NCBI GenBank assembly: GCA_016928305.1
Contig: JAFGKY010000053.1
Coordinates: 51,492-115,491, forward strand
Origin: Bacteroidales bacterium
GTDB lineage: Bacteria; Bacteroidota; Bacteroidia; Bacteroidales; UBA10428
Direction: 5' to 3'
Length of the DNA stretch: 64,000 nucleotides
Position 1 is the first letter of the stretch; every line of letters begins with the position of its first letter. Of this stretch, positions 17,839 through 26,543 are shown one piece after another. Under the pieces are notes generated by a model. The model saw only the letters and a list, made by a program, of their open reading frames with translations. It ran no database searches and had not been told where the DNA came from. Made by a program: the position numbers and the translations under genes.

Positions 17839-18564
17839 TTAATTACAGTCGTATATGTAATGAATTTCATATGTCGTCGTACCAATAGTCTGCAATTCAT
17901 TTGTCACGTATCCGGCATCATTGATCTGGTAGGAATAATTGGAGGTTATGGTTACGGAATTCATCGTGTAGGTCGATTTTTTCAACAGATTTGTATTCGG
18001 TTTACCCGTAAATTTATGTGTATTGGAAAACTTGTTTGGTTTATCAAGATAATATTCGTTTGTGGTTTCACTGTAAAAATCGGATTTTGAATTTTCATGC
18101 GATTTGAAAACCAGGTTTCCGTCTTCGTATTCATAATAGTATTCGTCCCTGTCACCGGCATCAGTTGCATTGACCTCTATTTCCGAAATCAAATAACCCT
18201 CTTCATCAAAGTCATATGCAGTAGAACTCTCCGGACTGTTTTTTCCGGCTTTTGTTTTTGTGGATGTCATGGCCAGTCCTTCAAAATTGAGATTATAAAC
18301 GATGGTGGAGGATAGCGAACCATCTGTATAATTTTCTTCTGTTACCTTATTGGATCCGTAAGTCCAGGTTACGTACCAGCCATCGCTAAAATCCGTTTTC
18401 GTATGTCTTCCCTTGGTATCATAAGAAAAATTCACCTCACTGGCATCGGTGCCATCAAAATATTCCGCAGTAACTACCCGGCAAACGGTTTCCTCATCTT
18501 CACAGGTAATGAGCAAAATTGCCGCTGCCAGAACAACTATCAGACAGGTAGTTTTTTTCATCAT
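17839..18564 (-). CDS. lipoprotein with YD-like repeats, function unknown
   Basis: A 241-residue protein with a lipoprotein signal (MMKKTTCLIVVLAAAILLITCEDEE), where Cys21 is the likely lipidated residue. The mature part alternates Tyr, Asp, Asn and Gly in short hairpin-like units (FSYDTKGRHTKTDF, YDFDEEGYLISEIEV, YYEYEDGNLVFKS, YQINDAGYVTNEL), resembling the YD/RHS-like or DUF4595-type lipoproteins of Bacteroidota. It ends in Cys-Asn. Neighbours are a T9SS propeller downstream (73-base gap) and the OmpA-like gene upstream (82-base gap), all on the minus strand. No function can be assigned. Its start has two consecutive ATG codons. Confidence 0.75.
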   Translation of the reverse strand: MMKKTTCLIVVLAAAILLITCEDEETVCRVVTAEYFDGTDASEVNFSYDTKGRHTKTDFSDGWYVTWTYGSNKVTEENYTDGSLSSTIVYNLNFEGLAMTSTKTKAGKNSPESSTAYDFDEEGYLISEIEVNATDAGDRDEYYYEYEDGNLVFKSHENSKSDFYSETTNEYYLDKPNKFSNTHKFTGKPNTNLLKKSTYTMNSVTITSNYSYQINDAGYVTNELQTIGTTTYEIHYIYDCN

Positions 18565-18646
18565 TTGTTCTTTATTAGGTTAATATTTATGAATATTCAT
18601 TGGTAATCTTACCCGTTTATTAAGGCTGAAACATAATAAATGACCG

Positions 18647-19963
18647 TCACATTTTAACAAACTCCACTCTCCGGTTACTGGCTTTACCTTCGGAGGTGGC
18701 ATTAGAAGCCAGTGGCTTTGTTTCGCCCCAGCCTTTTGATGCAAAACGGGCAGCATCGATGCCCATGGTCACGAGTTTATCGACGACAGCTTTGGCGCGG
18801 TGTTCCGAAAGGACCTGGTTGGATGCATCGTCGCCGTCGCTGTCGGTATGGCCTTCTACGCTGAAGTTAAGTTCGGGGTGTTCCTGCATCAGTTTGAAAA
18901 TGGCATTGATCACTCCCATCGATTCGGGTTTCAGCGTTGCTTTGTTCACATCAAATTTTATTCCGCTGGATACGATCTTCCCGTCCTGCAGAAGTTTGTC
19001 ATAGAGTTTGGCACCTCCTTCGGCCAACCGGACATTTTTTATCAGACGGTTTATGCCCTGAGTGCCTGCCGTATTCATGCCATCACAGCAGATAGAGATG
19101 CCTTCGGGATTAACACTCAGGTTTGGAATGTTCAGTACGCGTGCATCATCCAGATAGATTTTCAGGGCGCGGATGTTAAAAGACATGGCTATATGCCTCC
19201 AGAAGCCCTGGGTAATCTCATTGTCCGATGTGCCTGGATAATAACCTCCGCCTGCATTGTATATTTTTACCTGGTTGGGATAGATAACAATCGGACTTAA
19301 GTCGACCGTACTTTCACTCTGATTCTTTTTATCATAGAAATACACTTCATAGGAACAGTATTCATCTTTTTCATACCAGGCATCAAATTCAAGCGTGAAA
19401 ACATCGGGCAGGTAGTCTTTGTCAGGATTCTTAACGAATGGAGCAATGCATGAACTGGCATCTTTAAAATATATGACATTCATTTGATCAAATTCGGCAT
19501 TCTCCACGCTACCTCCTTCCGCCAGATCCCACCGGGAAGGAAATTCCCCGTTTTGTTCGTTTTCCTGGTTGTCTTCAAAGAGAATCTGTTCACCGGGCAT
19601 AAAGTCATATTTTGCCCATACGAGAGAAGGTTGTTTTTGCCCTGCTGAAGCTTTGCTTTCTTCAGTATCAGCCTGTACCTCAGCATCTTTGGTTTTCTTT
19701 GGCGATTTACTGTTTTTATCCGGCTTCAACTCCTCATTTTCTTCCTGATCTTCTTCATCCTCTCCTGTTCTGGTGACAGCTTCTTCTACTCCTTCTTCTG
19801 CTTTGTCGAATCCCTTGTCAATTGCTTCATCTACATAGTCGTTGGCACGACGTTCTGCTTCTCTTTCAATTTTTTCCTTTATATCGATTTTAATTTGCGC
19901 TTTAAGGAACAAAAAGGGCAGGCATAAAAAAAACAACAAAACAAGCGTTTTCATATTGTTCAT
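18647..19963 (-). CDS. OmpA-family protein with acidic linker and laminin-G-like domain
   Basis: A 438-residue protein. A signal peptide (to LFLKAQ) is followed by a highly charged helical stretch, residues 25-115, rich in Glu, Lys and Asp (KIEREAERRANDYVDE, EDEEDQEENEE). Residues about 125-310 look like a concanavalin/laminin-G fold (FPSRWDLAEGG, FTLEFDAWYEKD, RHIAMSFNIRALKIYLDDARV). The last 105 residues are an OmpA peptidoglycan-binding domain (IKFDVNKATLKPES, FSVEGHTDSDG, LSEHRAKAVVDKL, SNRRVEFV). Known of the OmpA domain: it binds diaminopimelate in peptidoglycan. I infer a periplasmic protein tethered to the wall with a ligand-binding domain; there is no N-terminal beta barrel. A second possible start lies at Met4. 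Confidence 0.88.
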   Translation of the reverse strand: MNNMKTLVLLFFLCLPFLFLKAQIKIDIKEKIEREAERRANDYVDEAIDKGFDKAEEGVEEAVTRTGEDEEDQEENEELKPDKNSKSPKKTKDAEVQADTEESKASAGQKQPSLVWAKYDFMPGEQILFEDNQENEQNGEFPSRWDLAEGGSVENAEFDQMNVIYFKDASSCIAPFVKNPDKDYLPDVFTLEFDAWYEKDEYCSYEVYFYDKKNQSESTVDLSPIVIYPNQVKIYNAGGGYYPGTSDNEITQGFWRHIAMSFNIRALKIYLDDARVLNIPNLSVNPEGISICCDGMNTAGTQGINRLIKNVRLAEGGAKLYDKLLQDGKIVSSGIKFDVNKATLKPESMGVINAIFKLMQEHPELNFSVEGHTDSDGDDASNQVLSEHRAKAVVDKLVTMGIDAARFASKGWGETKPLASNATSEGKASNRRVEFVKM

Positions 19964-20222
19964 TTTTAGGGGTTATATAGTACTTATTGCATGTATTCCC
20001 TGTGAGGTCTTCCCGATCCGGGATATTTGTTTAACGCCTTGCCGGGGAATAATGATCAGTAAATAACTGACTCAAATTTCTGATAAAAGGGAATGTAAAA
20101 CAAAAAAATGTGATGAAAAGCAGGATAATGTGATGAACAACAACCCAGGGATTTCACGGTATCCATGTGAGAGCACCTGCTTTACCAGCCAGGTTAGCAG
20201 AGGATGTTATATGCTTTATATC

Positions 20223-20975
20223 TCAAATGTTCTTTTGTATAACACTCCGTACGTTTTGCACATAGGAACGTCCAATAGGAATACGTTGTTCTCCTACGGT
20301 AATATAATCGTACTCGATTGCATCAATATGGTTGATATTAACGGAATAGGACTTATGGGTCTGAAGGAATATGCTGGCCGGTACTTTTGAAATAAAATCT
20401 TTCAGGGTTGAACGGATCATATATTTTTTATTGCCGGTGCAATGAAACCTGAGGTAATTTCCGTCTGACATGATCCATTGCAGATCACGGAATTTGATTT
20501 TGATCAGCAGGTAGTCTTTTTTAATGATAATGCCATCGTGTAAAACCCTGTTCTCAGTATCTTCAGAATAATCAGCTTCAGTGGCCTGGTTGTCGGCCCT
20601 TCTGAAAAAAGCAATCTCGATGGAAGAATACAGGTCTTTGTCCGTAAAAGGCTTTACCAGGTAACCATCGGGTTTCACTCGCTTCGCTCTCTCAATGGTG
20701 GCTTTATCAGCATGAGAGGTAAGAAAAATAAAGGGCAGGTTATACCGGTTACGGATAGTATCGGCAACAGTTATCCCGTCCTGCCCGTCCCTGAGTACTA
20801 TATCAAGCATTACAATATCAGGGCAACCGGTTTCCAGCAATTTTTCAGCCTCCTGTATGTCCGTGGCAATACCTACAACATGATAGCCCAAACCGGTTAA
20901 TTTGGCCCTGATATCTTCAGCGATAATCAGCTCATCTTCGACGATAAGTACTTTTATTTCATCCGATGGTTCCAC
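20223..20975 (-). CDS. LytTR-family response regulator
   Basis: A 250-residue regulator. The receiver domain (residues 8-125) has the acidic pair in VEDE, the phosphoacceptor Asp58 in VMLDIV, the switch Thr/Ser in FLTSHAD and Lys in LVKPF. The LytTR DNA-binding domain spans about 150-250 (WIMSDGNYLRFHC, FISKVPASIFLQTHKSYSVN, IPIGRSY). The start is a GTG at 20973-20975; no ATG in frame lies nearby. It lies 170 bases downstream of the TPR histidine kinase on the same strand, which is its probable partner. Known of the family: such regulators bind paired short direct repeats upstream of target promoters. Confidence 0.92.
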   Translation of the reverse strand: MEPSDEIKVLIVEDELIIAEDIRAKLTGLGYHVVGIATDIQEAEKLLETGCPDIVMLDIVLRDGQDGITVADTIRNRYNLPFIFLTSHADKATIERAKRVKPDGYLVKPFTDKDLYSSIEIAFFRRADNQATEADYSEDTENRVLHDGIIIKKDYLLIKIKFRDLQWIMSDGNYLRFHCTGNKKYMIRSTLKDFISKVPASIFLQTHKSYSVNINHIDAIEYDYITVGEQRIPIGRSYVQNVRSVIQKNI

Positions 20976-21145
20976 GGTATTCGGTGATTGATGATTGAAT
21001 GATTTACCGGTTTGTAATCAATTGTTTAAAATAAATAATATACAAATCATAACCATGTATTCATTGCCCCTGACATAAGTCTGGGTGTATAAGCCGCGTT
21101 TTATATAGTATACGGATTTTCATACAGTTGGATTCAAAAATAACA

Positions 21146-23314
21146 TCAGGTTTTTTTATGGGATTCTTCAAATATAATATTGAATTCTGTCCCCTTGTTT
21201 ACCTTATACCGAATTTCGCCCCTGATCTGTCGGACAAGCATTGAAACCAGCTTTAATCCAAGTGTATTGGTCTGGTCAATTTTAATATCTTCAGGTAATC
21301 CTTTCCCGTTGTCCTTGATAGTGAAAACAAACTTATCCTTCGCGGAATGATCTAACATAATGTTGATCAAGCCTTTTTCGTTTTCTCCAAAAGCATATTT
21401 ATATGCATTCACCAGCAATTCATTTGCAATAAGTCCTAACGGCACAGCTGTATCAATGTCCAGCTCAACGGGGATACACTGTACCTGGTACTGCACTTTC
21501 TCTGTGAGGTTAATAAAGCTGTCTGACACGGCAGCTGCTAATTGCTGAATGTATTCACTGAAGTTGATTTTTGAAAGTTTCTCCTGCTGGTAAAGCATCT
21601 GATGAATAAGGGCCATTGACTTAACCCTGCTTTGTCCTTCTTTCACCGCATCCTTTATTTTGCTGTCGGTAGTATAACTGCTTTGTAAACTCAGCAGACT
21701 TGAAATGGTTTGCAGGTTGTTTCTTACACGATGATGGATTTCCTTCAGCAGAGTCTCAATTTCGCGGTTCGCTTTTTTCTTCTGGTTATAACTAAACCAT
21801 AGCACAATACCAATTACAAATACAAGTATCAATCCAATGGCCAGGGAGAAACTGATGATCCTTTGGTTTTTCATCCTTGCTTCCTGGCTGACCTGCTGTA
21901 ACCTGAGCCGGTTAATTTCGTTATTCTTCTTCTCGGTTTCATATTTAAGCTGCATCTCATCGATGTTTTTTCTCTTTCTCTCGGAAAATATCGTGTCACT
22001 AAACGATTGGTATAATTTCTGGTACCTGAGCGCCATTTTATAATCTGCCAGCATTTCATACGTTATTGCCATCTGATAGCAGGTGATCATATTGTCATAA
22101 AACAATTGAAAGGAATCCGCCAGCATCTGTGACTGATTAAAATAGTTCAAGGCTTTGCGGGGTTGCCCCATCTTATTATATAACAGACCAATATCGTGCA
22201 AATTGCTTACTTTTTCCTGCATATCCCCGATCCAGATGGCTTTTATCAGATTTTCCCGGAAAAGAACCAGTGCAGTATCGTATTTTTCTTTTTCGAGGCA
22301 GATCTCCCCCAGAAAACGCCGGGAATATATTTCTCCGTGCTGGTCGTGCATTTGTGTTGCCAGGATTAAAGACGCCTCAAAACAATATTTTGCGCTGTCA
22401 GGTTGCGAACTTGACATATAGGTACGACCGAGGTATCGGTATGCCATCGCTTTACCCCATGTATCACCGATTATATCGAAAAATTGCAGGGATCTTTTCA
22501 GGTATTGATACGATTTTTCATATTCATGAAGATCGTAATAAACCGATCCAAGAAAATTCAGTGCATACGGAAGCTTGGTGGTGTAATTCCTTTCCTCAAA
22601 TATCCCAAGGGACTTTTGCATTTTTTCCATGGCCAGTTCATAGTATCCCATTGATTGATAGACAATCCCGGTGAACAGGTTTGTCATTCCGTACATGTAT
22701 ATGTTATGCAGGGAATCCGCCAGTCTGAGAGCCTTATTGTAATGATCCAGCGCAGCTTTTGGATCGCCTTTCATCCAATGGATACGTCCGATATTGATCA
22801 GGGATGATTGCTGAAGTTCAGGATAGTTATATTTTTCAGCTGCCAATCGGTTTTTGATGTATAGATACAGCGAACGTTCCATGTCACCCTGCAATAAAGT
22901 AACGTTGGCAATGGCATTTTCATATTTCAGCAATCCTTCGGTGCTCTTCAGCTCTTTAATAACCTGAAGATAATCATTCAGGATGATCAGGCTTGTATCA
23001 TAACGGCTGAGATTAATATACGACTGGGTAATATTAAATAAGGCATTGGCTTTTTCGTTCCTGTTATTTTCTTTAATAGCCGTTTTGAGTGCCTTGTTGG
23101 ATATTTCCAATGCCAGGGGAGGGGAAATATGCTGCCATTCGGCAGCGATCTCGTTGAGGATACCTGCTTTTCTCCTTGATCTTTCAAGTATGAGGTTCAG
23201 GCTGTCTGTTATGTTGTTACCCTGAGAAAATACAGAAGCCGGGCAGTTCACCAGCATGAAAGCCTCAGCAATAGTTATCATTAAACGCTTGCAGTATGAT
23301 ATTGCAGGCGACAT
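21146..23314 (-). CDS. TPR-containing sensor histidine kinase, HisKA_2 (HWE-like) type
   Basis: A 722-residue protein. A signal peptide or anchor lies at the N-terminus (the ATG at 23281, residue 12, is an alternative start). Residues about 45-430 are TPR repeats (for example NIGRIHWMKGDPKAALDHYNKAL, LNFLGSVYYDLHEYEKSYQYLKRSL), probably periplasmic. A coiled-coil segment, one membrane helix near 490-512 (SFSLAIGLILVFVIGIVLWF) and a HisKA_2 domain with EIHHRVRNNLQ (His528 the likely phosphoacceptor) follow, then a HATPase domain to the end (NELLVNAYKYAFG, DNGKGLPED, LGLKLVSMLV). It precedes the LytTR regulator and likely phosphorylates it. The ligand sensed is unknown. Confidence 0.92.
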   Translation of the reverse strand: MSPAISYCKRLMITIAEAFMLVNCPASVFSQGNNITDSLNLILERSRRKAGILNEIAAEWQHISPPLALEISNKALKTAIKENNRNEKANALFNITQSYINLSRYDTSLIILNDYLQVIKELKSTEGLLKYENAIANVTLLQGDMERSLYLYIKNRLAAEKYNYPELQQSSLINIGRIHWMKGDPKAALDHYNKALRLADSLHNIYMYGMTNLFTGIVYQSMGYYELAMEKMQKSLGIFEERNYTTKLPYALNFLGSVYYDLHEYEKSYQYLKRSLQFFDIIGDTWGKAMAYRYLGRTYMSSSQPDSAKYCFEASLILATQMHDQHGEIYSRRFLGEICLEKEKYDTALVLFRENLIKAIWIGDMQEKVSNLHDIGLLYNKMGQPRKALNYFNQSQMLADSFQLFYDNMITCYQMAITYEMLADYKMALRYQKLYQSFSDTIFSERKRKNIDEMQLKYETEKKNNEINRLRLQQVSQEARMKNQRIISFSLAIGLILVFVIGIVLWFSYNQKKKANREIETLLKEIHHRVRNNLQTISSLLSLQSSYTTDSKIKDAVKEGQSRVKSMALIHQMLYQQEKLSKINFSEYIQQLAAAVSDSFINLTEKVQYQVQCIPVELDIDTAVPLGLIANELLVNAYKYAFGENEKGLINIMLDHSAKDKFVFTIKDNGKGLPEDIKIDQTNTLGLKLVSMLVRQIRGEIRYKVNKGTEFNIIFEESHKKT

Positions 23315-23457
23315 CGGGGAATCTTTTAAATCTACTTAGATACCATTAAAGACTCCCAAGTTAAGGATTATTTGCTTAATCTGATACGGATGGGATTCAT
23401 TTGATATAAACTCCACGAATCGTAAAATTGTATGTACAGACCCTACAGACCCTACAG

Positions 23458-23489
23458 ACCCTGACAGGGTATAGGCACCCTGTCAGGGT
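23458..23489. repeat. palindromic hairpin repeat ACCCTGACAGGGT / ACCCTGTCAGGGT
   Basis: A perfect 13-bp stem with a 6-base loop (ATAGGC). It is preceded by two or three tandem copies of CTACAGACC (23443-23460). A second hairpin at 44031-44062 has the same stem with a compensatory change. No T-run follows; the gap 23315-23513 holds no gene. Confidence 0.85.
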
Positions 23490-23513
23490 ATCTACAAATA
23501 ATAGTTGCTTTCT

Positions 23514-25220
23514 TTATTTTTTAATCTTGAAGATCTTAACTTCTTTGGCCAGTGAACCAAATTCAATTCTGACCAAGTATAAACCTTCGGCAAGATTCTC
23601 CAGCCCGTTCAGGACGAAGTATCCCCTTATTCCTGTATATAATCTTGTATCGATTACTCTGCCTGTGATATCACTGATAGTTACAACAAGATCATTATTT
23701 TGGTCATCGGGCAACAGGAGATTCAGGGTGTGGCTTACCGGATTCGGGTAATACAGGAATTCCTCCGACGATTTCATAAGATTCACCGCCATATTCTTTT
23801 TTTCATCCGGGGCAAGACTGACTTCAACGATCTGATCGTAGTATCCGGGTGACGATATTTCAAAAATGTACTCACCAGTCGGAAGCAGGCGGTAAAATTC
23901 TCCGGTTAACGGAGAAGATATGACCTGAGATTGATCCTTGTCGTATCCGGGGATTTCAATTGAGGCTTCCAGTGGGTCTCCGGTAACCGCATCACAGACG
24001 GTACCGTGAACGCCTGCATGCAAGTGCTGCATGTATCCAATCAGGCTATTTTTGTAATAATCCCAGAATGCAGGCAGTTCTGCCGGATCGGGAGTTTTGA
24101 CATGCGACAGCTCAATGGTTACCTCACGCCCGTGAAGGAAATAGTTCACATAGTCCTGACGGCCTCCGTAAATGCAATACCAGTCGTAACCGTTGGTTAT
24201 ACCGCTATCTTCATCTGTGAATATTCCTTCCGGTCCGTGATGCTGAACGGTATCGGCAAACTGCCGCGACAGGGTATAGTACCATAAGTCGTCGGCATGA
24301 CGTGCACGCTGGCTGTCCCATGGGTAGTTAACCAGTTCAGCTCCGTCATGCAGGTTGGCAGCCAGTACAATGCGTTGTTCTTTTAAAAAATTCATCATGG
24401 CAATGTTTTCCGGCTGCCATTCGTTGCCATCGGGATGATCACCTGCCACGGGATCCGGGAAATTACGGTTGAGATCAAGGTTATTCAGGTTAAAACGTTT
24501 GGCTTTGTATTGAAAAGTGTCAGAGTAAAAATAAAAACCATCCGGATTGGCGAGTGGATTGATCCATATTTCCGTGTTATCGACGAGTTGTTTTATAACG
24601 ATGTTGCTGTTGTATGCCGATAACAATGAATCAATAAGCCTTAACAGCAGCACGAAACCCGTACCTTCATCTCCATGTATGGAAGAGGTGTATAAAAAGG
24701 CAGGTTCGGATTCATCGGTTGCTGCATTGTCCGAAATTTTCAAGGCCAGGAGTTTCCGCCCGCTCACTGAGGTACCGAATTCTTTCATAATGCACAGGTC
24801 AGGATAACTGGCCGCAAAAGATTCCATTATCTGGAGGTAATCAGGGTAGGACGGGTAAATATTCCAGGTTTGAGCCGTACTTTTTTGATATTGCTTCAAT
24901 GGATTTTTAACGGATCGCGGGGCAATGGTTTGAAAAGGTATCTGCCGTATGAGAAACCAGTTGAATTGTTGTTCGCTGGCGTAAGCTGTTATAGTATCAC
25001 CTTTTTTACTGTCTATCGAAAGATTACGCGTCAGTTCATCCATTGTCAAAGCATCTGGAAGACTAAAGCGAATGATGACTTCACCGCGGGTACCGAGGTA
25101 TCCGCGGGCTCGTGTGATTTCATCGCCGGGTTGCGCATTTATTTCCTGTTGGCAGGAAAAAAGAAACAGGAGTGCAATAAGAAATGAGATATCAATGATA
25201 TTATCTTCTTTATTTGTCAT
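23514..25220 (-). CDS. T9SS-secreted M14 zinc carboxypeptidase
   Basis: A 568-residue exopeptidase. A hydrophobic signal (FLIALLFLFSC) opens the protein. The M14 domain (about 95-390) has the zinc motif HxxE in HGDEGTG (His182, Glu185), the substrate motifs NPLANPDGF and RNFPDP, the third zinc ligand His291 in NLHDGAE and the catalytic Glu370 in TIELSH. A carboxypeptidase regulatory-like beta domain follows (GTVCDAVTGDPLEASIEI) and a T9SS type A sorting domain ends the protein (YYPNPVSHTLNLLLP, GLYLVRIEF, VKIFKIKK). I chose the ATG at 25220 because everything upstream in frame (TTG at 25274, ATG at 25241) is translated intergenic repeat. It would digest extracellular peptides from the C-terminus. 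Confidence 0.9.
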   Translation of the reverse strand: MTNKEDNIIDISFLIALLFLFSCQQEINAQPGDEITRARGYLGTRGEVIIRFSLPDALTMDELTRNLSIDSKKGDTITAYASEQQFNWFLIRQIPFQTIAPRSVKNPLKQYQKSTAQTWNIYPSYPDYLQIMESFAASYPDLCIMKEFGTSVSGRKLLALKISDNAATDESEPAFLYTSSIHGDEGTGFVLLLRLIDSLLSAYNSNIVIKQLVDNTEIWINPLANPDGFYFYSDTFQYKAKRFNLNNLDLNRNFPDPVAGDHPDGNEWQPENIAMMNFLKEQRIVLAANLHDGAELVNYPWDSQRARHADDLWYYTLSRQFADTVQHHGPEGIFTDEDSGITNGYDWYCIYGGRQDYVNYFLHGREVTIELSHVKTPDPAELPAFWDYYKNSLIGYMQHLHAGVHGTVCDAVTGDPLEASIEIPGYDKDQSQVISSPLTGEFYRLLPTGEYIFEISSPGYYDQIVEVSLAPDEKKNMAVNLMKSSEEFLYYPNPVSHTLNLLLPDDQNNDLVVTISDITGRVIDTRLYTGIRGYFVLNGLENLAEGLYLVRIEFGSLAKEVKIFKIKK

Positions 25221-25262
25221 TCGGTGTTCGATGTTCGTCATTCCATGTTCGACATTCAGATT
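25221..25262. repeat. dispersed inverted-repeat family, partial copy abutting a start codon
   Basis: The words TTCGGTGTTCGATGTTC are identical to part of the copy at 46646-46662 and close to that at 9020-9035. A second half (CATGTTCGACATTCAG) is its inverted partner. The element begins at the base next to the chosen ATG of the carboxypeptidase gene. Confidence 0.65.
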
Positions 25263-25288
25263 AATATGTGCCAAAGTTGTTATGGAAC

Positions 25289-26386
25289 TTATACATTGAA
25301 CCTTATGTGCAGAATATCCCCATCCTCCACGATATAGTTTTTCCCTTCGATATGCAGTTTGCCGTGTTCCTTACAGGCATGCTCAGATCCAAATGATATA
25401 AAATCATTGTATTTCATCACCTCGGCACGGATAAATCCCCGTTCCATATCGCTGTGAATAGCGCCGGCAGCCTGGGGCGCGTTCATGCCTTTGTGGATGG
25501 TCCATGCCCTTATTTCTTTTGGCCCCATGGTGAAAAACGACAAAAGGTTCAACATAGCATAGGCTGAACGGATCAGCCGGTTAACCCCCGGTTCGGTAAT
25601 ACCCGCATCGGCCAGAAACGCCAGACGGTCTTCCTCTCTATCAAGTTCAGCAATCTCGGCTTCCATCTTTGCGGCCAGGATCAGTATTTTTGTCTGCTTG
25701 TCTTTCAGATATTCCTTAACCTTTTCAACGTATTGGTTCCCTTTTATGGCTGAGGCATCATCCACATTGCAGACAAACATAACTGGCTTTATGGTGAGCA
25801 GGAAAATATCGTCAATTACCCTGTGTTCGTTTTCATCAAGGTCCATATCCCTGACGTTACCGAATGATTCAAGGTGGGCTTTTACTTTTTCAAGCGATTC
25901 AATTCCTTTTTTGGCATCTTTATCACCTGTCTTTGCTGCTTTTTCAAGCCTTTCCATCTTCTTTTCGACTGATTCGAGATCTTTCACCTGCAATTCAAAA
26001 TCAAGGGTTTCTATATCCCTCACAGGGTCAACCGAACCCTCAATATGCGGCAGGTTGGGATCATCAAAACAACGCAGCACATGAATAAGGGCATCGGTAT
26101 TGCGGATGTCGGCCAGGAACTTGTTGCCCACACCTTCTCCCTGGTTGGCACCTTTTGCCAGTCCCGGAATATCAACAATTTCAACTGTGGCAGTTACGAT
26201 CCTTTCCGTTTTCTGAAATTTCTCCAGTTCGTATAACCTCGGGTCAGGAACATGAATTACACTGATATTGGATTTGGAAGAGGTAAAGGCAAAGTCTGAG
26301 GTTTCGGCTTTGACATTCGACATGCAGTTGAAGAGTGTGGTCTTTCCGACGTTTGCTAAACCAATAATGCCGCATTGAAGACTCAT
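25289..26386 (-). CDS. ychF: redox-regulated ATPase YchF (Obg-like)
   Basis: A 365-residue protein of the standard YchF length. The P-loop GLANVGKTTLF lies at residues 9-19, the G3 DIPGLAKGANQGEG with DxxG follows, and the usual NKxD is replaced by NVDD, the YchF feature that shifts preference from GTP to ATP (known of the family). A coiled-coil insert (about 130-175, rich in Lys and Glu) and a C-terminal TGS domain ending GDILHIRFNV complete the protein. YchF/OLA1 binds ribosomes and affects translation and stress responses. It lies 68 bases upstream of the carboxypeptidase gene; the intervening repeat argues against a purposeful operon. Confidence 0.96.
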   Translation of the reverse strand: MSLQCGIIGLANVGKTTLFNCMSNVKAETSDFAFTSSKSNISVIHVPDPRLYELEKFQKTERIVTATVEIVDIPGLAKGANQGEGVGNKFLADIRNTDALIHVLRCFDDPNLPHIEGSVDPVRDIETLDFELQVKDLESVEKKMERLEKAAKTGDKDAKKGIESLEKVKAHLESFGNVRDMDLDENEHRVIDDIFLLTIKPVMFVCNVDDASAIKGNQYVEKVKEYLKDKQTKILILAAKMEAEIAELDREEDRLAFLADAGITEPGVNRLIRSAYAMLNLLSFFTMGPKEIRAWTIHKGMNAPQAAGAIHSDMERGFIRAEVMKYNDFISFGSEHACKEHGKLHIEGKNYIVEDGDILHIRFNV

Positions 26387-26543
26387 GGGTTATTATTTTT
26401 ATGCAAAAATACATTTATTATTTTATTACTTTCCCCGATCGGGTTAACACAACATAAGCCGAACTAAGTAAATATTTACTGTCAATGAAGCAATATAGCC
26501 GACTCTGGCAGATCCGGCAGTCATTCAGTTACAGCGAAAGACT

